Shown in pieces: positions 1 through 12,912 of a stretch of DNA of 64,000 nt. The notes under the pieces were generated by a model that was not told the origin of the DNA, made no database searches, and saw only the letters and a list, made by a program, of their open reading frames with translations. Within the stretch, counting starts at the first letter, position 1. Every line of letters starts with the position of its first letter. Origin of the DNA: Perilla frutescens (Eukaryota; Streptophyta; Magnoliopsida; Lamiales; Lamiaceae); assembly GCA_026008535.1 (NCBI GenBank), contig BRKX01000001.1:71498317-71562316 (forward strand). The letters run 5' to 3'. The position numbers were made by a program, and so were the translations under genes.

Positions 1-1338
1 AGTTGAGATTATCTCAAGCATAAGTGCTTCTCACCTCATGTTTACTCGCACTAGTGCATGTGTAAAGTGCAGTACACGTGGTATATATTCGTATAAGAAA
101 ATATGAGACGACATATTATTTCATAATAGAGAGTTCAAATGTGTTTGCTCGGCCCGAAAAACATAGGATGGTACAAGTATTTGACTAGTTTGGCTTAGGG
201 CATTATGATTTTACCACTTTGAGTGAACAAAATTAAGCTGTGAATTGTGAAGTGGTTAGGCTCAATATTTCAAGTGCAAAAGAGGGCCCCAAATATTATC
301 TTGAAAATCTTTATGAATTTCAGTCCAGAAAATTTTCATTGCTTAAGTAGATGACAACTTGCTATTACCACTTTATCATGACCCCATTTTGTCTATCTAT
401 AGCTTACTCTTCATTCATGCTCTTAGAGATGTAAAATCAAGTTTTAGAAAGAAATTGCATATGTAATGCTACATAATAAGACATGAGCTTTGCTTGTCAA
501 TAAAGGATGTGACCATAGGCCAAACTGTCAACTTTTGCATCATCAACTTTAGTATTGTATATTGTTTGCATCCATGTCACATGGTGGGGGTCCTTTTGAG
601 CTCATCCTTTCACATTTATGGCCCTAAAAGTATTGGGAGTTGAGGTGGGGCTTGGGGGGGAGTCGAGGGTACGGAAAAGATTTTTCTTACACATTATCGA
701 GATCATATTGGTGTAAATAATTAAACAGAATTGATGAATCTTTTGGTACTTGATATGCACATCTATGAGTAGTGACTATAGATATCTTAAAGAAAAAAGA
801 AAAGTGAATTTGTTAGTCCTTGGAATTATGATATTGATGGAAAATATTATTGGTTCATTATACAACTAGATTGTGTTAGATTGTGTGTGTTATCTAATCT
901 TGATTGCAATCAAATCCCTAATCACACTTCTATAATTCTTCAAATAAATACAAAATTATGTGGGAACAAAAACAGGGCATATGCCTACCCCATCAAGACA
1001 TCCTTGTGCTTCTTTTTCCTTTTCCATGAAATGATTGAAAATGACTTGCCCACAAAGGCAACCTAACAAACAAGGTTACATCATTTTCTTTATTGCATAC
1101 AAGATATGCACGCATGAGCTTAGTCTTATTGAGGGGTAATTCTTATTACAAACCATTTCATGTTGCAATAATTATAGGATTTGGTTTAGTACAAGAATTG
1201 CCCCAAATGATGTAACAATGACTTTGATGTTATAAGAGAACCTAGATATCAAATAATGCTCCTAGCTCTTTACACTGCCATCTAATTGCTGTCCTATTCC
1301 TAACAAAAATTGGAAAAAAAAAATGTGTTCCCAAGAAA
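1..1338. other. Intergenic region, 3' flank of the receptor kinase
   Basis: AT-rich sequence with no reading frame that looks coding on either strand; a 61-codon frame near 881-1066 has no family features. It lies downstream of the minus-strand receptor kinase and should hold its 3' UTR and polyadenylation region. I see no transposon ends in it. Confidence 0.6.
1089..1094 (-). terminator. Possible polyadenylation signal of the receptor kinase
   Basis: AATAAA on the minus strand about 245 bases past the stop codon, a plausible 3' UTR length. Chance occurrence in AT-rich DNA cannot be excluded. Confidence 0.3.
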
Positions 1339-4300
1339 TCATTGATGCTCCTTGTTGTAGCTTGTGGAAGAAGAAGAGTAAGCCAGGGAGCAGTTAGATG
1401 ATCCTTGGAGACGCAACAACTGAGCCGGGGTCACCGACGAGGAAGAGTACGAGGGGACTTCGGACCCTTTTGGTGATTTAGTCGCGGGCTTGTGTGCTTG
1501 GTCGCCTCCAGCCACAGGCTCGTGCTTGATCTCCTTCAACAAGGCCACCACGTCTTTCATGGCGGGGCGGTCATCTGGTCGATTGCTAGTGCTGAGAAGG
1601 GCTATTCCGAGGGCTTGGAGCATTTCTTGGATCTGTGTGTCTGGGAGGCCTTGAAGTTTCTGATCAATTATGTCGACGGGGTCCCTTTTGCTCTTTAGAT
1701 GATCGCGCACCCATTGAACAACATGTTGCCCGTCAGGGAATGAAGGGTCTACGGGCTTTTTGCCCGTTATGATTTCCAGTAAAACGACTCCATAGCTATA
1801 GACATCGCTCTTCTCTGTGATCTTTATCATGGAAGCATACTCTACACAGCCAAAAAGAAACAAAAAATGAGAGCTAAATTTTAGGTATTACTCTAAAAAA
1901 ATTCAAGAAAATGGAAGATTGCAAGCGTAGAAGACAGGGTATGTGAAGACAAATTTGTGGGCAAACAATCACATGATTTCACATGCACATTCCCATTCTT
2001 ACGAACAAAATTACAAATCCCAAAAATAAGTAACATCATCCCATGATACAATTCTTTGTTTTTACTAAAATTGTACTATGGGATGATGTTACTTCACGGC
2101 AAAATAACCAAAATAAGTAAGAAAACTGTGTATGAACAGGAAATTATGTAAGAAATAATATGAGAAAGTGGTAAAAACACAAAAAATTACCTGGAGCAAA
2201 GTAACCATATGATCCAGCAAATTGGGGATGTGCAGAAATTGAGCCAGCAGCTTCATCCTCTATAAACCTTGCTAGTCCAAAATCAGCTAGACAAGGCTCA
2301 TATCGATCTCCTAGTAGTATATTATGCGTCTTTACGTCGCGGTGGAGGATAGGCGGCGCACAGTCGTGGTGCAAGTAAGCCAGCCCCTCCGCGACTCCTA
2401 ACGCTATCTTGAACCGGGTTTCCCACTCGACTCGCTCCCCGCACCCATCGTGCAATAATGCCCCTAACGTGCCGTTAGGCAAATAGTCATACATCAATAG
2501 CTTAGTTTTCCTATTAGCGGCCCACCCTAATAGCCTAACGATGTTCCTATGCCGGATACGGGCCAATGTCGCAATCTCCGACGAGAATGCGGAGGCCGAG
2601 TACTTCTCCGAGGACCGGAATCTCTTCACGGCGATGGTGGGCCCCGCCGTGGTCAAAGCTCGGTAGACCATCCCGGACCGGCCGTGGCCGATCACGTTGA
2701 CAGCTGTCAGGCACTTGGCCACATCAGTAATTGACAAGTCCAACTTTTGGTACACGGTGACCTCCCATGGGCCCCCCAGCTCCACATCATCACCGTTGTC
2801 CAGGTCGCCGTCGTGGGACCGGTGGGCCCGGATCTTTCCACCCAGGATTATGTACAGAGCAGTCAGCAGCAAGATGCATGCCGTGCAGAGCAGCACCACC
2901 ATCGCCACCCTCGCCCCCTTGGCGTGCCTGGCGGCGCCGCCCTTGTCGGCCGCGCACGCGCTGCCGGAGAGACACAGCTCCGGGTTGCCAGCTAGGACGC
3001 TGAGTGGCAGCTTGGAGAAGAATGACGTGTCCGGCACGTGGCCGGAGAAGTTGTTGTGGGAGACGTTGAGCACGACAAGATTTTGAAGATCGGAGAGATA
3101 ATGAAGGTCGCCGGAGAGCTGGTTGTGAGAGATATCCAGCACTCCCAGCTTGTCCAACGCCGTGAACTCCTCCGGGATCCCACCGGAAAGCCTGTTCCAG
3201 CTCAGATTAAGCGCGATTTCCAGCGCCGGAATCTTCCCCAAACTCGCCGGAATCTGCCCTTCAAGCCCATTGCTGCTCAAATCAAGCAACTGCAGCCTCG
3301 AACACGATCCGAGCTCACTCGGGATGGGGCCCGAAAACCTGTTCTGTCCGAGAATGAGCTTGGTGAGCGAACTCAACGAGCCAAGACTCGAGCTCAACGT
3401 ACCTTCGATCATATTCTCAGAAACATCAAGAAACTGGAGAGCAACGAGATGATCCAAATCCACCGGCAAATTCCCCGATATCGAGTTCGAATGCAGATCA
3501 AGAAAAGTGAGATTCTGGCATCCAGAAATCTCAGCTGGTATAATCCCAGATAGCCTGTTCGATCCAAGATCAAAGAAATTCAGATTCTTCAACTTCCCAA
3601 TCTCCGCAGGCACATTCCCAGTCAGCTTATTATCATTAGCCCGAAATCGAATCAACGATGAACAGTTCCCAATCTGAGGCGGAATGGGCCCAGACAGATT
3701 GTTGGCCAGCAGCAAAAGCTTGTTGAGATTCTGCAAGTCAAATATCCCACTCGGAATCGAACCTGTCAACTCATTCTGTGAAAAGTCAACGGCTTCGAGT
3801 TTGAGACAGTTGGATAAAGACGGCGGAATGTTTCCCTGCAGCCGATTCTGCCACAGAAACAGCAGGCTCAAGTTCAGCAGATAGCCGAATTCTGCCGGAA
3901 TGCTGCCGGATATCTGATTGTTATCGAGCTCGATATGAGTCAGCGCGGTGCAGCCGCCGAGCTGACTCGGAATCTTGCCGGAAATCTGGTTCACGCTCAG
4001 CTGCAGCTCCTGCAGCAGGCTTAGACGCCCGAAGGACTCCGGAATTTCCCCCGTCAACGAATTCATTGATGCATCGATCACGAGCAATCCGCTGCAGTTT
4101 CCTAGCTCAGGAGGGATGGTGCCGACCAAATTGTTCTGCCATAGCAGGAGATTCTCCAAGTTGTGAAGCTTTCCCAACTGAGCTGGAATTGAGCCCGCGA
4201 GCGAGTTTTCGTATAAATAGATGTTGCGAAGCTCGGTGCAATCGCCTAATTCCGGCGGGATTTGGCCGGAGAGGAGAGTGGTGTAGATTGCCAGAGTTTG

Positions 4301-5026
4301 CAGCCTCTTCAACTGGCCAAGAGACGGCGGCAGAAATCCAGAAATGCTGGTTTCAGCCAGACCTAACATGGCTAAATTCGAGCAGTTTCCGATTTCTTGA
4401 GGTAAAGGGCCGCCGAGATTCTTGTTGCCGCCGGCTCTCATCACCATGAGCTGCCTCAACTTTCCAATGCTCCATGGAATCTCTCCGACGAGCTGATTAT
4501 CAAACAGTGTAAGCTCCATTAGGCCGGTAAGGTTTCCGATTTCAACTGGAATCGACCCTTCCAGCCTGTTGGTATTGAGATGAAGCTGCTCCAGCCTCGG
4601 CAGATTGCAAATCCCAGTCGGAATCTCTCCGTTCAATGCATTGTCGCTCAAATCAAGCAGCCGCAGTTCTTGAAGATCGCCAACTGTTTGTGGAATTGTC
4701 CCAGTGAGATTAGTCCCGGACAGAACCAGCTTGTTCAAAGTCCTCAACGAACTAAAATTTGAAGGAACATGTCCGAGCAAATCAATGAACTTCAAATTGA
4801 TCTCCACAACCTCATTCTTGAGGTTGCAGGAGATCCCGAACCACGAGCACGGCGTCTCGTGGTCGGGGCTCCAACCGCTCAGCGCGTCAAGCGATCCATT
4901 CAAGGTTCGTTTCCATGAGAGGAGAGCTTCTCCTTGAGAATTAAGGCTGGAAACAGAGGAAAAGAATGCAAGAAACAGAGAAGGGAAGAAGAAGAAGAGA
5001 AACAGAGGCCATTGAAAAACAGGCAT
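1339..5026 (-). CDS. LRR receptor-like kinase, subfamily XI (RGI/RGF-receptor type)
   Basis: Two exons, 5026-2191 and 1841-1339, joined by a 349-bp GT-AG intron whose splice restores the kinase APE region; about 1112 aa. The frame is open further 5' to 5056 only through a TTG; the first ATG is at 5026 and is directly followed by a hydrophobic signal peptide (residues about 1-30). Then come an N-terminal cap with a CSWFGISC motif, over 20 plant-type LRRs, a membrane segment (about 707-727) and a cytoplasmic kinase: glycine loop GHGRSG (780-785), Lys801, HRD 895-897 preceded by HHDC, DFG 915-917. It is an RD kinase with all catalytic residues. Length and LRR layout resemble the receptors for root meristem growth factor/CLE-type peptides (RGI3/RGI4-SKM2 group); ligand assignment is inference. 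The C-terminal tail is Ser-rich. The kinase-domain intron is typical of subfamily XI. Confidence 0.9.
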
Positions 5027-5143
5027 TAGATAAACATAAAAAAGATTATGATACAAACTCCGATGGAAAACAGAGGTTTGAGCCTAGGGGGAGGCGAATT
5101 TGGGAGGAAAACAAAATCATGTCTTGTGGGCTAATGAATATTT

Positions 5144-5153
5144 AGATATATAG
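5144..5153 (-). promoter_or_regulatory. Possible TATA box of the receptor kinase gene
   Basis: CTATATATCT on the minus strand, about 120 bases before the ATG, which leaves room for a leader of about 85 bases. The surrounding DNA is AT-rich, so the call is weak. Confidence 0.35.
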
Positions 5154-5236
5154 CTGCATATAATATTTGTTTCTAAAGTGCCAGAATCTCCGGATCCAAG
5201 AAACAGCTAGGCCATTGTGCTTGTATATAATATATT

Positions 5237-5240
<4 letters not shown>

Positions 5241-5273
<33 letters not shown>
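5241..5273. repeat. (AG)n microsatellite in the receptor kinase promoter region
   Basis: An uninterrupted AG run of about 33 bases, 215 bases upstream of the kinase ATG. On the gene's strand it reads CT, the usual orientation for plant promoter and leader microsatellites. Confidence 0.9.
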
Positions 5274-5276
<3 letters not shown>

Positions 5277-5957
5277 TTAATGGGATTTTGTTAATGGAAG
5301 TGGAGATGAGGTTTTGCTTTCTTTAAGAAAATGAGAGGAGAAAGGTGGATGGAGATGGCACAGTGAGTGGCGACACACCAATTTCAAATTTATTTATTTC
5401 AAGAAATGGAGACTTTTTATCACTTTATATGTCTAACTTTATGTGCTGGAAACTTTCTTGCTTTCAGTTTTTTTCTCTGGGGTTTATTTGTGGCAGGATA
5501 TGTTTTTCTTACTCCCATCGTTTTCTCTTCTGCATGTTTTTTAACCATAGATTTTGGTAATAATTGAAATAAAATTATAAAAATTAGGCACATAGGCTGT
5601 GACTCTAGTCTCTGTATATTGAAATTTATTGATATAGTTACTAAAGTTTTATAACTAGGTTCACCTTTGGTTTGTTTGATTAAGGCAGATTAGGGGTTTA
5701 TGGATAAAATTATCTGGGTCAATCATATTTTCGATTAAGTTGATCGGAGTTCGAAGATGGTCCTCGATTCTATTACCTATTTGAATGATAACTTATCACT
5801 TCACTAGTGAGGTGAATATTTTCATCAATCATGAATAAATTGTGAAATTCTCCATTTATCTCCATCCAAATAAAATCTTATTATTTTATGTGAGGCAATT
5901 TAGGCATTATCTTATATTTTAATTATAACCCTTCCGTCCAAACATGAATACTGTTAA

Positions 5958-6309
5958 TTAGGGTTGTAAATGAGTCGAGTCAAGCCCGAACATACATATG
6001 TTCAACCTTATTTGAAATGATATCGAGGTTTAAAATTTATGTTGAGCTTGTTTGAATACTTATCGAGTCAAGGTCATACGAGCTTCAATCAAGTCAAACA
6101 TGAGTAGAGCTCGAGTAGTTTGATATTTTTATACATGTTTGCTCGATTTTTACTTACCGAGCTCGAGTTCGAGCTGAGCTTTACATCTTATCAAACACAA
6201 AATTATGTTCAAGCTTGGTTAATATACTTATTGAATCAAATTCAAACGAGCTTTTAACAAACGAACACGAGTCGAATATCAAGCTATTTGGTTTGATTTT
6301 CAGCCTTAG
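5958..6309. mobile_element. hAT-like nonautonomous element with GAGCTC-rich ends
   Basis: It starts TTAGGGTTGTAAATGAGTCGAG-like and ends with an imperfect inverse (CAGCCTTAG), about 10 of 14 positions matching. Subterminal DNA repeats CGAGCTCGAG-type words. Flanking octamers TGTTAATT and TGACAATC resemble a degraded 8-bp target duplication. A related GAGCTC-rich sequence lies at 40463. Class assignment is inference from the TIR, the flanks and the word content. Confidence 0.4.
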
Positions 6310-7833
6310 TGACAATCTATTATAAATCAGTAAAATTGAAATCAAGCAATCCAAACATGTGATTATTTTTGTCCCAACCATACAATCCTATTTTATATAA
6401 TTAATATTATTTATCTCATCAACCAAACCAAATGGACTACTTGATTATACTAGATTGTAGGAGGCGAAAATTAACAATATTATATATAATATTTTTATTA
6501 ATTTTTATATATTTATTTAATTTTGGAAATCATATGAAACCCAAAATTAGATAAAATATTTAAATAATAAATATATTATTATATGATAAACATCAAGTGT
6601 CTTTGACAACAAGTAAATATTTTTGCAGGATATATATATATATATATATATCAATATTCAAGAGCCAATGAGATCATGTCACGTCAACTCTAGATACTCC
6701 TACCTACAACTATAAATACGGTCCTCATATCAGTTGCAAATGACACAAATATCCCGAAGCTATTTGAAGATTGTGGGAGGAATAGAAATTGGACCCGTAT
6801 AAAATATTCTGATCGGAAAATCATTTATTTCTACACCGTTTTAGAATTTATTGAATTAAATACATAATTTGTGTTACATATATATATATATATATATATA
6901 TATACTTGTGTGTTTCTATAAACCTACAATAGCAATAGAATACTTAATTACAACATCACGAGACCCTAGTTCAAATCTTTCAAATATATATTATGCACCA
7001 AATCCATATTTCACAAATTCAATCAATTTATAAAAATTATACATAGATATAAGAATATTAAATTCTCCAAGATCCAAAAATATTCTCAGCCTTCAATCCT
7101 ACCAACAACTCAATAATTCAAATATAATAGTCTTCTATATGATAATTTATTTGTACAACAATATGCTTCGGACGTTTGAAGATTATTGACATATTGATTA
7201 ATATTGTTAATTACCGTTGTAAAAAAAATACATAAATATGACAGAGGAATAAACAAGATTAAGTTCCATAGTTGAAAGTACAAAATGGTATTGGATCTAG
7301 ATCTAAATCAGCCAGTAAAAATAAATATTTCCCAATATGCATCTTACCAGTAAGTTCCAAATCTTGATCTGTCACAGCATTGGTTTATTAATTTTTTATA
7401 CTATGTTGGTGAAGAACTTATCTTTTATTCTGAGTTATTTAAACTCTATGAAAATTTATTGGTGGGATCTGTAATCTGTTAAAATTAATTGGATGAACCT
7501 TTTAATTAATATATTTCGTACAATAATTTCATTTTTTGCTAGTTAAATAAAAAAATTATGATGAAAAATCATGAGTGCAGTCTTGTCCATGCTAGAGAGA
7601 TTTAGGCCCCATGCTGGTTCATGTTATTCGGATTGTCCATTTTAAATTTAAAATTATATTCTATAATTGATATTATATGTACATTGAACATATTTGAATT
7701 ATTTTGTTTATATGAGATATGAATTATTATTTTATTTAAATATACAGTATTAACGAAATAAAATAAGAGATTCAACATCAAATATTGATCATTTTGTTGA
7801 ATTTATCGTTTCTATTTTTATTTTGTGGAACCA

Positions 7834-7899
<66 letters not shown>

Positions 7900-9562
7900 T
7901 TAGAAAATATAGGGTGCCAATTTGACTTATTAGCGGCACGTAACAACCCGATTATAAACTAAGATAAAAATTCAGAATTGCCACTTAAAATATTAATTGC
8001 CTTAAAAAATTGTTAATTACCTTTAATTTTTCTTTAATTATAATAAATAATAAATAAATCGTGGGATCACGTGATGTCGCGTGACAGAAGGCTATGTTGG
8101 GAATATGATTTGGATTTCTTGCACATGTTGCTGGCCTCGTGACTTCTGGCATGAAATTGAAATTAAACAAGATTATTTTTAACTTAAATTATCTTACAAG
8201 GATGTCTATTAGGAATCTAACCACGAGACTTTGGGAGGGTTGCACATGACATGAGAGAGAGAGCTTGATAATTTAAACAGGTTTGAAAAAGACTACTTCA
8301 CTCTTGACTTAATAAAAATATTTGAAACTCCATAAAATTTATATACGCGTATTAGAAGTTAATGATTAACTTCAACAAAAATAAGACAAGAATCGTGTAA
8401 CCCGAGTGGCCGAGTACAAATACATTAATGTGCATATAGATAATATACATTCAATGTACATATATGTAGTATATGACATGTACTATACCAAGAAAAAAAT
8501 GCAATAATTGTTTCTCTATTATGGATTTGATTCACCTTAAAAAAAATTATAGTATATAAGTTGGTTTAGAAAAGAAGTTGTTAGATGTAAAATGACCCTT
8601 CTCACATCACTTGTACATATTCTCATACAGTGCACAATATATATGTTAAATGGATAAAATAAAACACACAATTACTATATCTAAACTTAAAACCCCAATA
8701 AAAATAGTTACAAACTTTAAAAAAATATTGTGACAATAGATGAGACAAGCAAACCTCATCAAAATCAAGAAAAGTTTTCACTTCCCTAAACTTAACTTGG
8801 ACATAAAGCATTGCATTCTATAGACATCCTTATTCCCATATATATGTACGTTTCATATATTTTAACCATATATGTTATAGCATACATATATCTTTATATA
8901 TGAAAATATTTAATTGAATACATTGGTGAATGGTAGGGACCATTTGACACAATTTTACGTATATATGCATGATCTTGCGATTAATTAGTACCCGATTGTT
9001 TCCTACAAAATAATTACATAAATAGATAATTCATAAAAAAATTATCAGGAAAATAATATTTTGCCACCCAATTCTACTGTTATTTTCACACTTAGCAATT
9101 ATTTTTTCTTTTGTGAGTATATAACCTAAATTTTACGAAAGTTAGATTTTGAAATCTGAAATTTTGATTCCAACCAAAACATGAATTATATATATCTTGA
9201 TTATTAAAGTAAAATTATTTTTATTTTTTAAAAAATGTTAACTAATTAATCCCCATCTCACACAAAGTATAACACTATTTTTTTTCTCTCTCTATAGCCA
9301 CCTAAATAATTAAAATTTAATTATACCTTTTAAATTTGAGCGTCGATCATCTGGATCCATTCATTTTTTTTTCTTTTTTTTTTCAATTAAGTCGTCATTA
9401 TAAGGAGAATTAATCAATTATAATGGGGAATTAAACCAAGTAATTATCATCTTCTTGAAGGACGATAGATATACGATTTGTTTCGTAGTGGACATAGTAT
9501 GTTGAAATATAAATGTATTCTTAAATTAAGCCAACTAGTAAATGGTAAAAATTTGTACAAAA
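6310..9562. other. Gene-free AT-rich interval with microsatellites
   Basis: No credible coding frame. It contains (TA)n runs near 6631-6650 and 6880-6903, and the (TC)n tract at 7836. The short open frames at 7985 and 8623 lack codon structure or family motifs. Confidence 0.6.
7836..7893. repeat. (TC)n microsatellite, about 29 units
   Basis: A perfect dinucleotide tract of about 58 bases in intergenic DNA, long enough to be highly variable between individuals. Confidence 0.95.
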
Positions 9563-9665
9563 CTTTTTTTTTACTCACACACGACCTATGATATTGAGGA
9601 TATTCGAACTCGTGACCTCTGGTCTCCAAGCAAGTTCACTCCACCACTAGGCCATCCCCACCGGA
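9563..9665 (-). mobile_element. tRNA-derived SINE copy
   Basis: On the minus strand, an A-box-like GGCCTAGTGGTGG (9641-9653) is followed about 30 bases later by a B-box-like CGAGTTCGAATA (9601-9612), then a 3' A-rich tail seen as a T run at 9566. The same body recurs at 47533 and, truncated, at 11018. This pol III box layout without a foldable tRNA fits a plant SINE. Confidence 0.7.
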
Positions 9666-10152
9666 ACAACTTGTACAACTTTATTTGTATAAAGTTTTGC
9701 CATATACATCAATAAAGATTGACCTTGAATTTAAACTTAGTTTGAAGAAATAAAGAAGTCGTATGATCATTGATGCAAGAAATGGGTTCAAACATAATTA
9801 AATAACATTACATGTCTAAATTAATGTAGCCAAATCAATGAAGAAAAATTAAAAATGTTTCGATTAATGTATTTTATTTTATTTTTATCTTATTAACTAA
9901 CGAAGAATCGTGGGAACTGAGCGAAAAAATGTTTCGATTAATATAATTTCTTCTTTTTTTTTTTTGGTTAATCATGAAGAATAGAGGGGCCTAGGGGGTT
10001 TTAATTTTTCGTTTTTTAGAGGATTTAGTTTTAGTTTTTAGTGTATTTTGTATTGGAGGTTATAAGGATAAAATAATCTATTAAAAATTAATTATATTTT
10101 AATTCTATATGGAGTTATAAAGAGGGAAAAAAAAAGCAGTATAGAACCACCC

Positions 10153-10518
10153 TTAGACAATGTTTGATATATTGGTACGGATATACCCACATTAATAAAA
10201 TCTGGATTACTTTGAAAGATAATTGCGTATTAGCTATTTTAATTGTGTGTTTGGTTATTAAGATAAATATACTAGATTGCTTCACACATCTGTTTGGTAC
10301 ATTGTTTTATTTGGTAGACTAGGGGTCATAGGATACCTTATCTAGAAACTGTAACCGATGGGGCGTCGGATACATTGTCCAGCCGAATCAGTAAATTACA
10401 CCCCGGGCCTCGCATTAGGAGCGGGCCTCGCGTGAACAAGCAATGGCTACCAAACGCACAGTTCTTACTGGATACCTTTACTAATATATCTTTATTCAGG
10501 CTACCAAACATTGCCTAA
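10153..10518. mobile_element. Tourist/Harbinger-like MITE
   Basis: The ends are imperfect inverted repeats: TTAGACAATGTTTGATAT at the left and the complement of TTAGGCAATGTTTGGTAG at the right. The terminal GTTTGG word and about 366-bp size fit PIF/Harbinger MITEs. The interior is non-coding with a GC-rich central patch (about 10340-10440). I could not settle the 3-bp target duplication. Confidence 0.55.
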
Positions 10519-11017
10519 ATATAATTATAAGTTAGACTAATATGAGGGGCCTTCTAAAATAACCATTCAATTGCATTTATACCTTTGATTAGGCCCAATT
10601 ATGTATCAAATAATTAGAAAAGATGGGAACCAAACCATCAATCTTAATTTTTTTTTTGAAAAAAAAAACTAGACCAATATTAACATAAAATGCAAATTTC
10701 AGCCACAAACAAATTTTAATTTCAGGTTGCAAAGTGTAAATTTGGCAAAAAGTGCAAGTTGCAATTATAACAAAAAGAAGTTACAGAGGTTGGCAAAGTG
10801 TAAAAATTATCTTAATTTGAGTGGGGAAAGTTTATTTTTACCTTCATATTACAATTATTTCAACTGTGTACTTCTTTCAGTGATTTTTTTTTCGTTTGAT
10901 TTACCGAACCAAACCGTAACAAAACAATCGTTTCCAATAGAAATCGAACAAAATATTTATGTTCGGTTTTTTTGTTTTTGTTTTTTTTTTTAAACTTTTT
11001 TAACAAATTGATTTTTT

Positions 11018-11100
11018 TCTTCTTTTTTTACTCACATATCCGACCTGGTGAGATTGACTAGATTTGAATATGTGATCTTTGGTGCAAATTGAGTTCTCAT
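11018..11100 (-). mobile_element. Truncated, diverged SINE copy
   Basis: It shares the ACTCACA...CGACC block and the TTTGGTG-type word with the SINE at 9563 in the same order, but is degraded and lacks the A-box end. Confidence 0.4.
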
Positions 11101-11360
11101 TATAAACTTTAATTAGGTATCTAAATTCCAAAAATCCTTCACTCCATATAAAATCAATCTTATAATTTACCTAACTCTCTAAACGAATCTCTTGACACCG
11201 AACAAATAACGTCACTTGACTAGGAAAATTTATATATCATCGATTTTTCAATCTAACACTTTTTTAGTCGTATTGTTCAAATTCTTCCTTTTACCCCTTT
11301 TCTTCCTCCGCCCCAATCACTATAAAAAAAGCTATAATAATAAATAAATGATAAGAAAAA

Positions 11361-11363
<3 letters not shown>

Positions 11364-11402
<39 letters not shown>
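11364..11402. repeat. (GA)n microsatellite
   Basis: A perfect GA run of about 39 bases. It inflates a 71-codon open frame (11348-11563) into a run of Arg-Glu, which is not a credible protein. Confidence 0.95.
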
Positions 11403-11404
<2 letters not shown>

Positions 11405-12016
11405 ATGGTGCAATTATGGGCAGAAATGTTAACATTAATAAAGTTTGCTCGAACTTTTATAAAAAATAAAATAAAATTGTACGTAGTAGTACTCTTATTT
11501 AATTTTTGGCCTAGTTGTAAAGCATTATCAATGTTATTATATGTGTGGAGTTTGATTCATTAAATAATTTTGGTCCAATTTGATTAAAGTTTTGGCAATT
11601 AATGATCCCAAATCAAGTAAATATCACATAAATATATCATATTTAATTTTTGGCCTAATTGATTGTAAAACTTTATCAACATTCAAAAAACTCCTTATCA
11701 TTACTCTTACTCTCCCACTTCAAAAGACATGCAACTGAACTTGAATACATTTTAATTTCCATTGTGATGATTCATACTTTACATATGTTAGTGCTGGATT
11801 AGATTTTTGACTACCACACTAAATTATTTTATGCTACGCATAAATGAGTGCATATATATATATATATATATTATATGTGCATGCATGTATACACACTCAG
11901 TGATTGCACTAAAAGAAAAGTAAAGCAAAAAGTCTTCATGCAAGATCCCACATCTTATATAAAAATGCAACAAATCAGCTACGTATATTGTCAGTGGATG
12001 ACTTCTTTAATATTGA

Positions 12017-12912
12017 ACAAATTTCATATTACTCCCTATAATTTTTTCGATAAAAAAAAATAAAAAATTCATGTGTTAAATAAATGATGTAAAAAAGTCC
12101 ATTTTAGAGAAAGTGAATTACGCTTGCTAAGAAAGAATATATGATTCTTATTTTTACTTTTTTTTTTATTTTATTTTTTAAATATAATCAATTTTTTAAA
12201 ATAATAATTTGACCAAATACTATAATTTTTAAATAATATAAATATATTTATATGTAAAAAAATACGACTTAGGAAATTATCAACATAGCTTTAAACTAGT
12301 AGTATAACCAACTACTATTATAATTTTCAAATTTCAAATGATATAAAATATATTTATCTGTAACCAAAAAAAAAATCATACTATCTTTCTTAGAAAGTGT
12401 AATTCACTTTCTCAAAAAGGGGTTTTCACTACCAAAAAAGGTATTTAGTGACAATATTATTAGCGAGACAAATGTCGTCACTAATAATAAACTTAAGTAA
12501 CGACATGTCGTCTTTAATAATTACATGTCATTTCTAATGATATTTTTTGTTACGACAATGTTGTCACTTAAAATAATTTTTAATTTACTTGGGACGAACT
12601 TTTAGGGACGCTCTATTTGCGACGACACGCTGTCGTCGTAAAAAAATATTTTTAAGTGACAACAATGTCATCACAAGATTTTATTAGAGATAACATGTGA
12701 TAATTAGAAACAACACGTCGTTACTAAAAGTCTAGTATTAGTGACGACATTTGTCGTCACTAATAATCTTGTCTCTAAAGGCCATTTTTTGTAGTGTTTT
12801 TTATGGGCTTATACATAATAGATGGGAGGTTTTAGACTATTTATTAAACGAAAGTGTTTTTGTTTTTTTTTCTTCCGGAAAAACGTAGGGGAGTGATATA
12901 AAATTTGCCCTT
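12017..12912. repeat. Dispersed TIR repeat, copy 1, interrupted by a CACTA MITE
   Basis: The sequence from about 12017 to 12426 and 12797 to 12912 is collinear with 45414-45920: same words around the ATGTGTTAAATAAAT block, the AATATAATCAATTTTTTAAA block and the CTTAGAAA/CACTTTCTC block. The right end (ATATAAAATTTGCCC) is the inverse of the left end of copy 2 (GGGCAAAATTCATATTAC), so the family has terminal inverted repeats. It is non-coding. Confidence 0.6.
12427..12796. mobile_element. CACTA-type MITE, copy 1, nested insertion
   Basis: It begins CACTACCAAAAAAGG and ends CCATTTTTTGTAGTG, perfect at the CACTAC terminus, flanked by TTT on both sides as a 3-bp target duplication. Most of its length is palindromic, with repeated GACGAC/GTCGTC and GTGACGACA words, so a transcript would fold into a long hairpin. 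A reverse-oriented sister copy lies at 25256-25628. Confidence 0.75.

Noticed and set aside
881..1066. 61-codon small protein
   Set aside because: No start context, motif or codon bias; expected by chance in AT-rich DNA.
1339..1863. A separate 174-residue kinase gene
   Set aside because: It starts within the intron; its kinase subdomain continues the upstream exon exactly through a GT-AG splice.
2549..4937. Many plus-strand open frames opposite the LRR kinase
   Set aside because: They are antisense shadows of a repetitive LRR coding sequence; none has a domain or its own promoter.
9563..9665. A tRNA gene on the minus strand
   Set aside because: A and B boxes are present but no acceptor stem or full cloverleaf could be paired, and the same unit recurs, so SINE.
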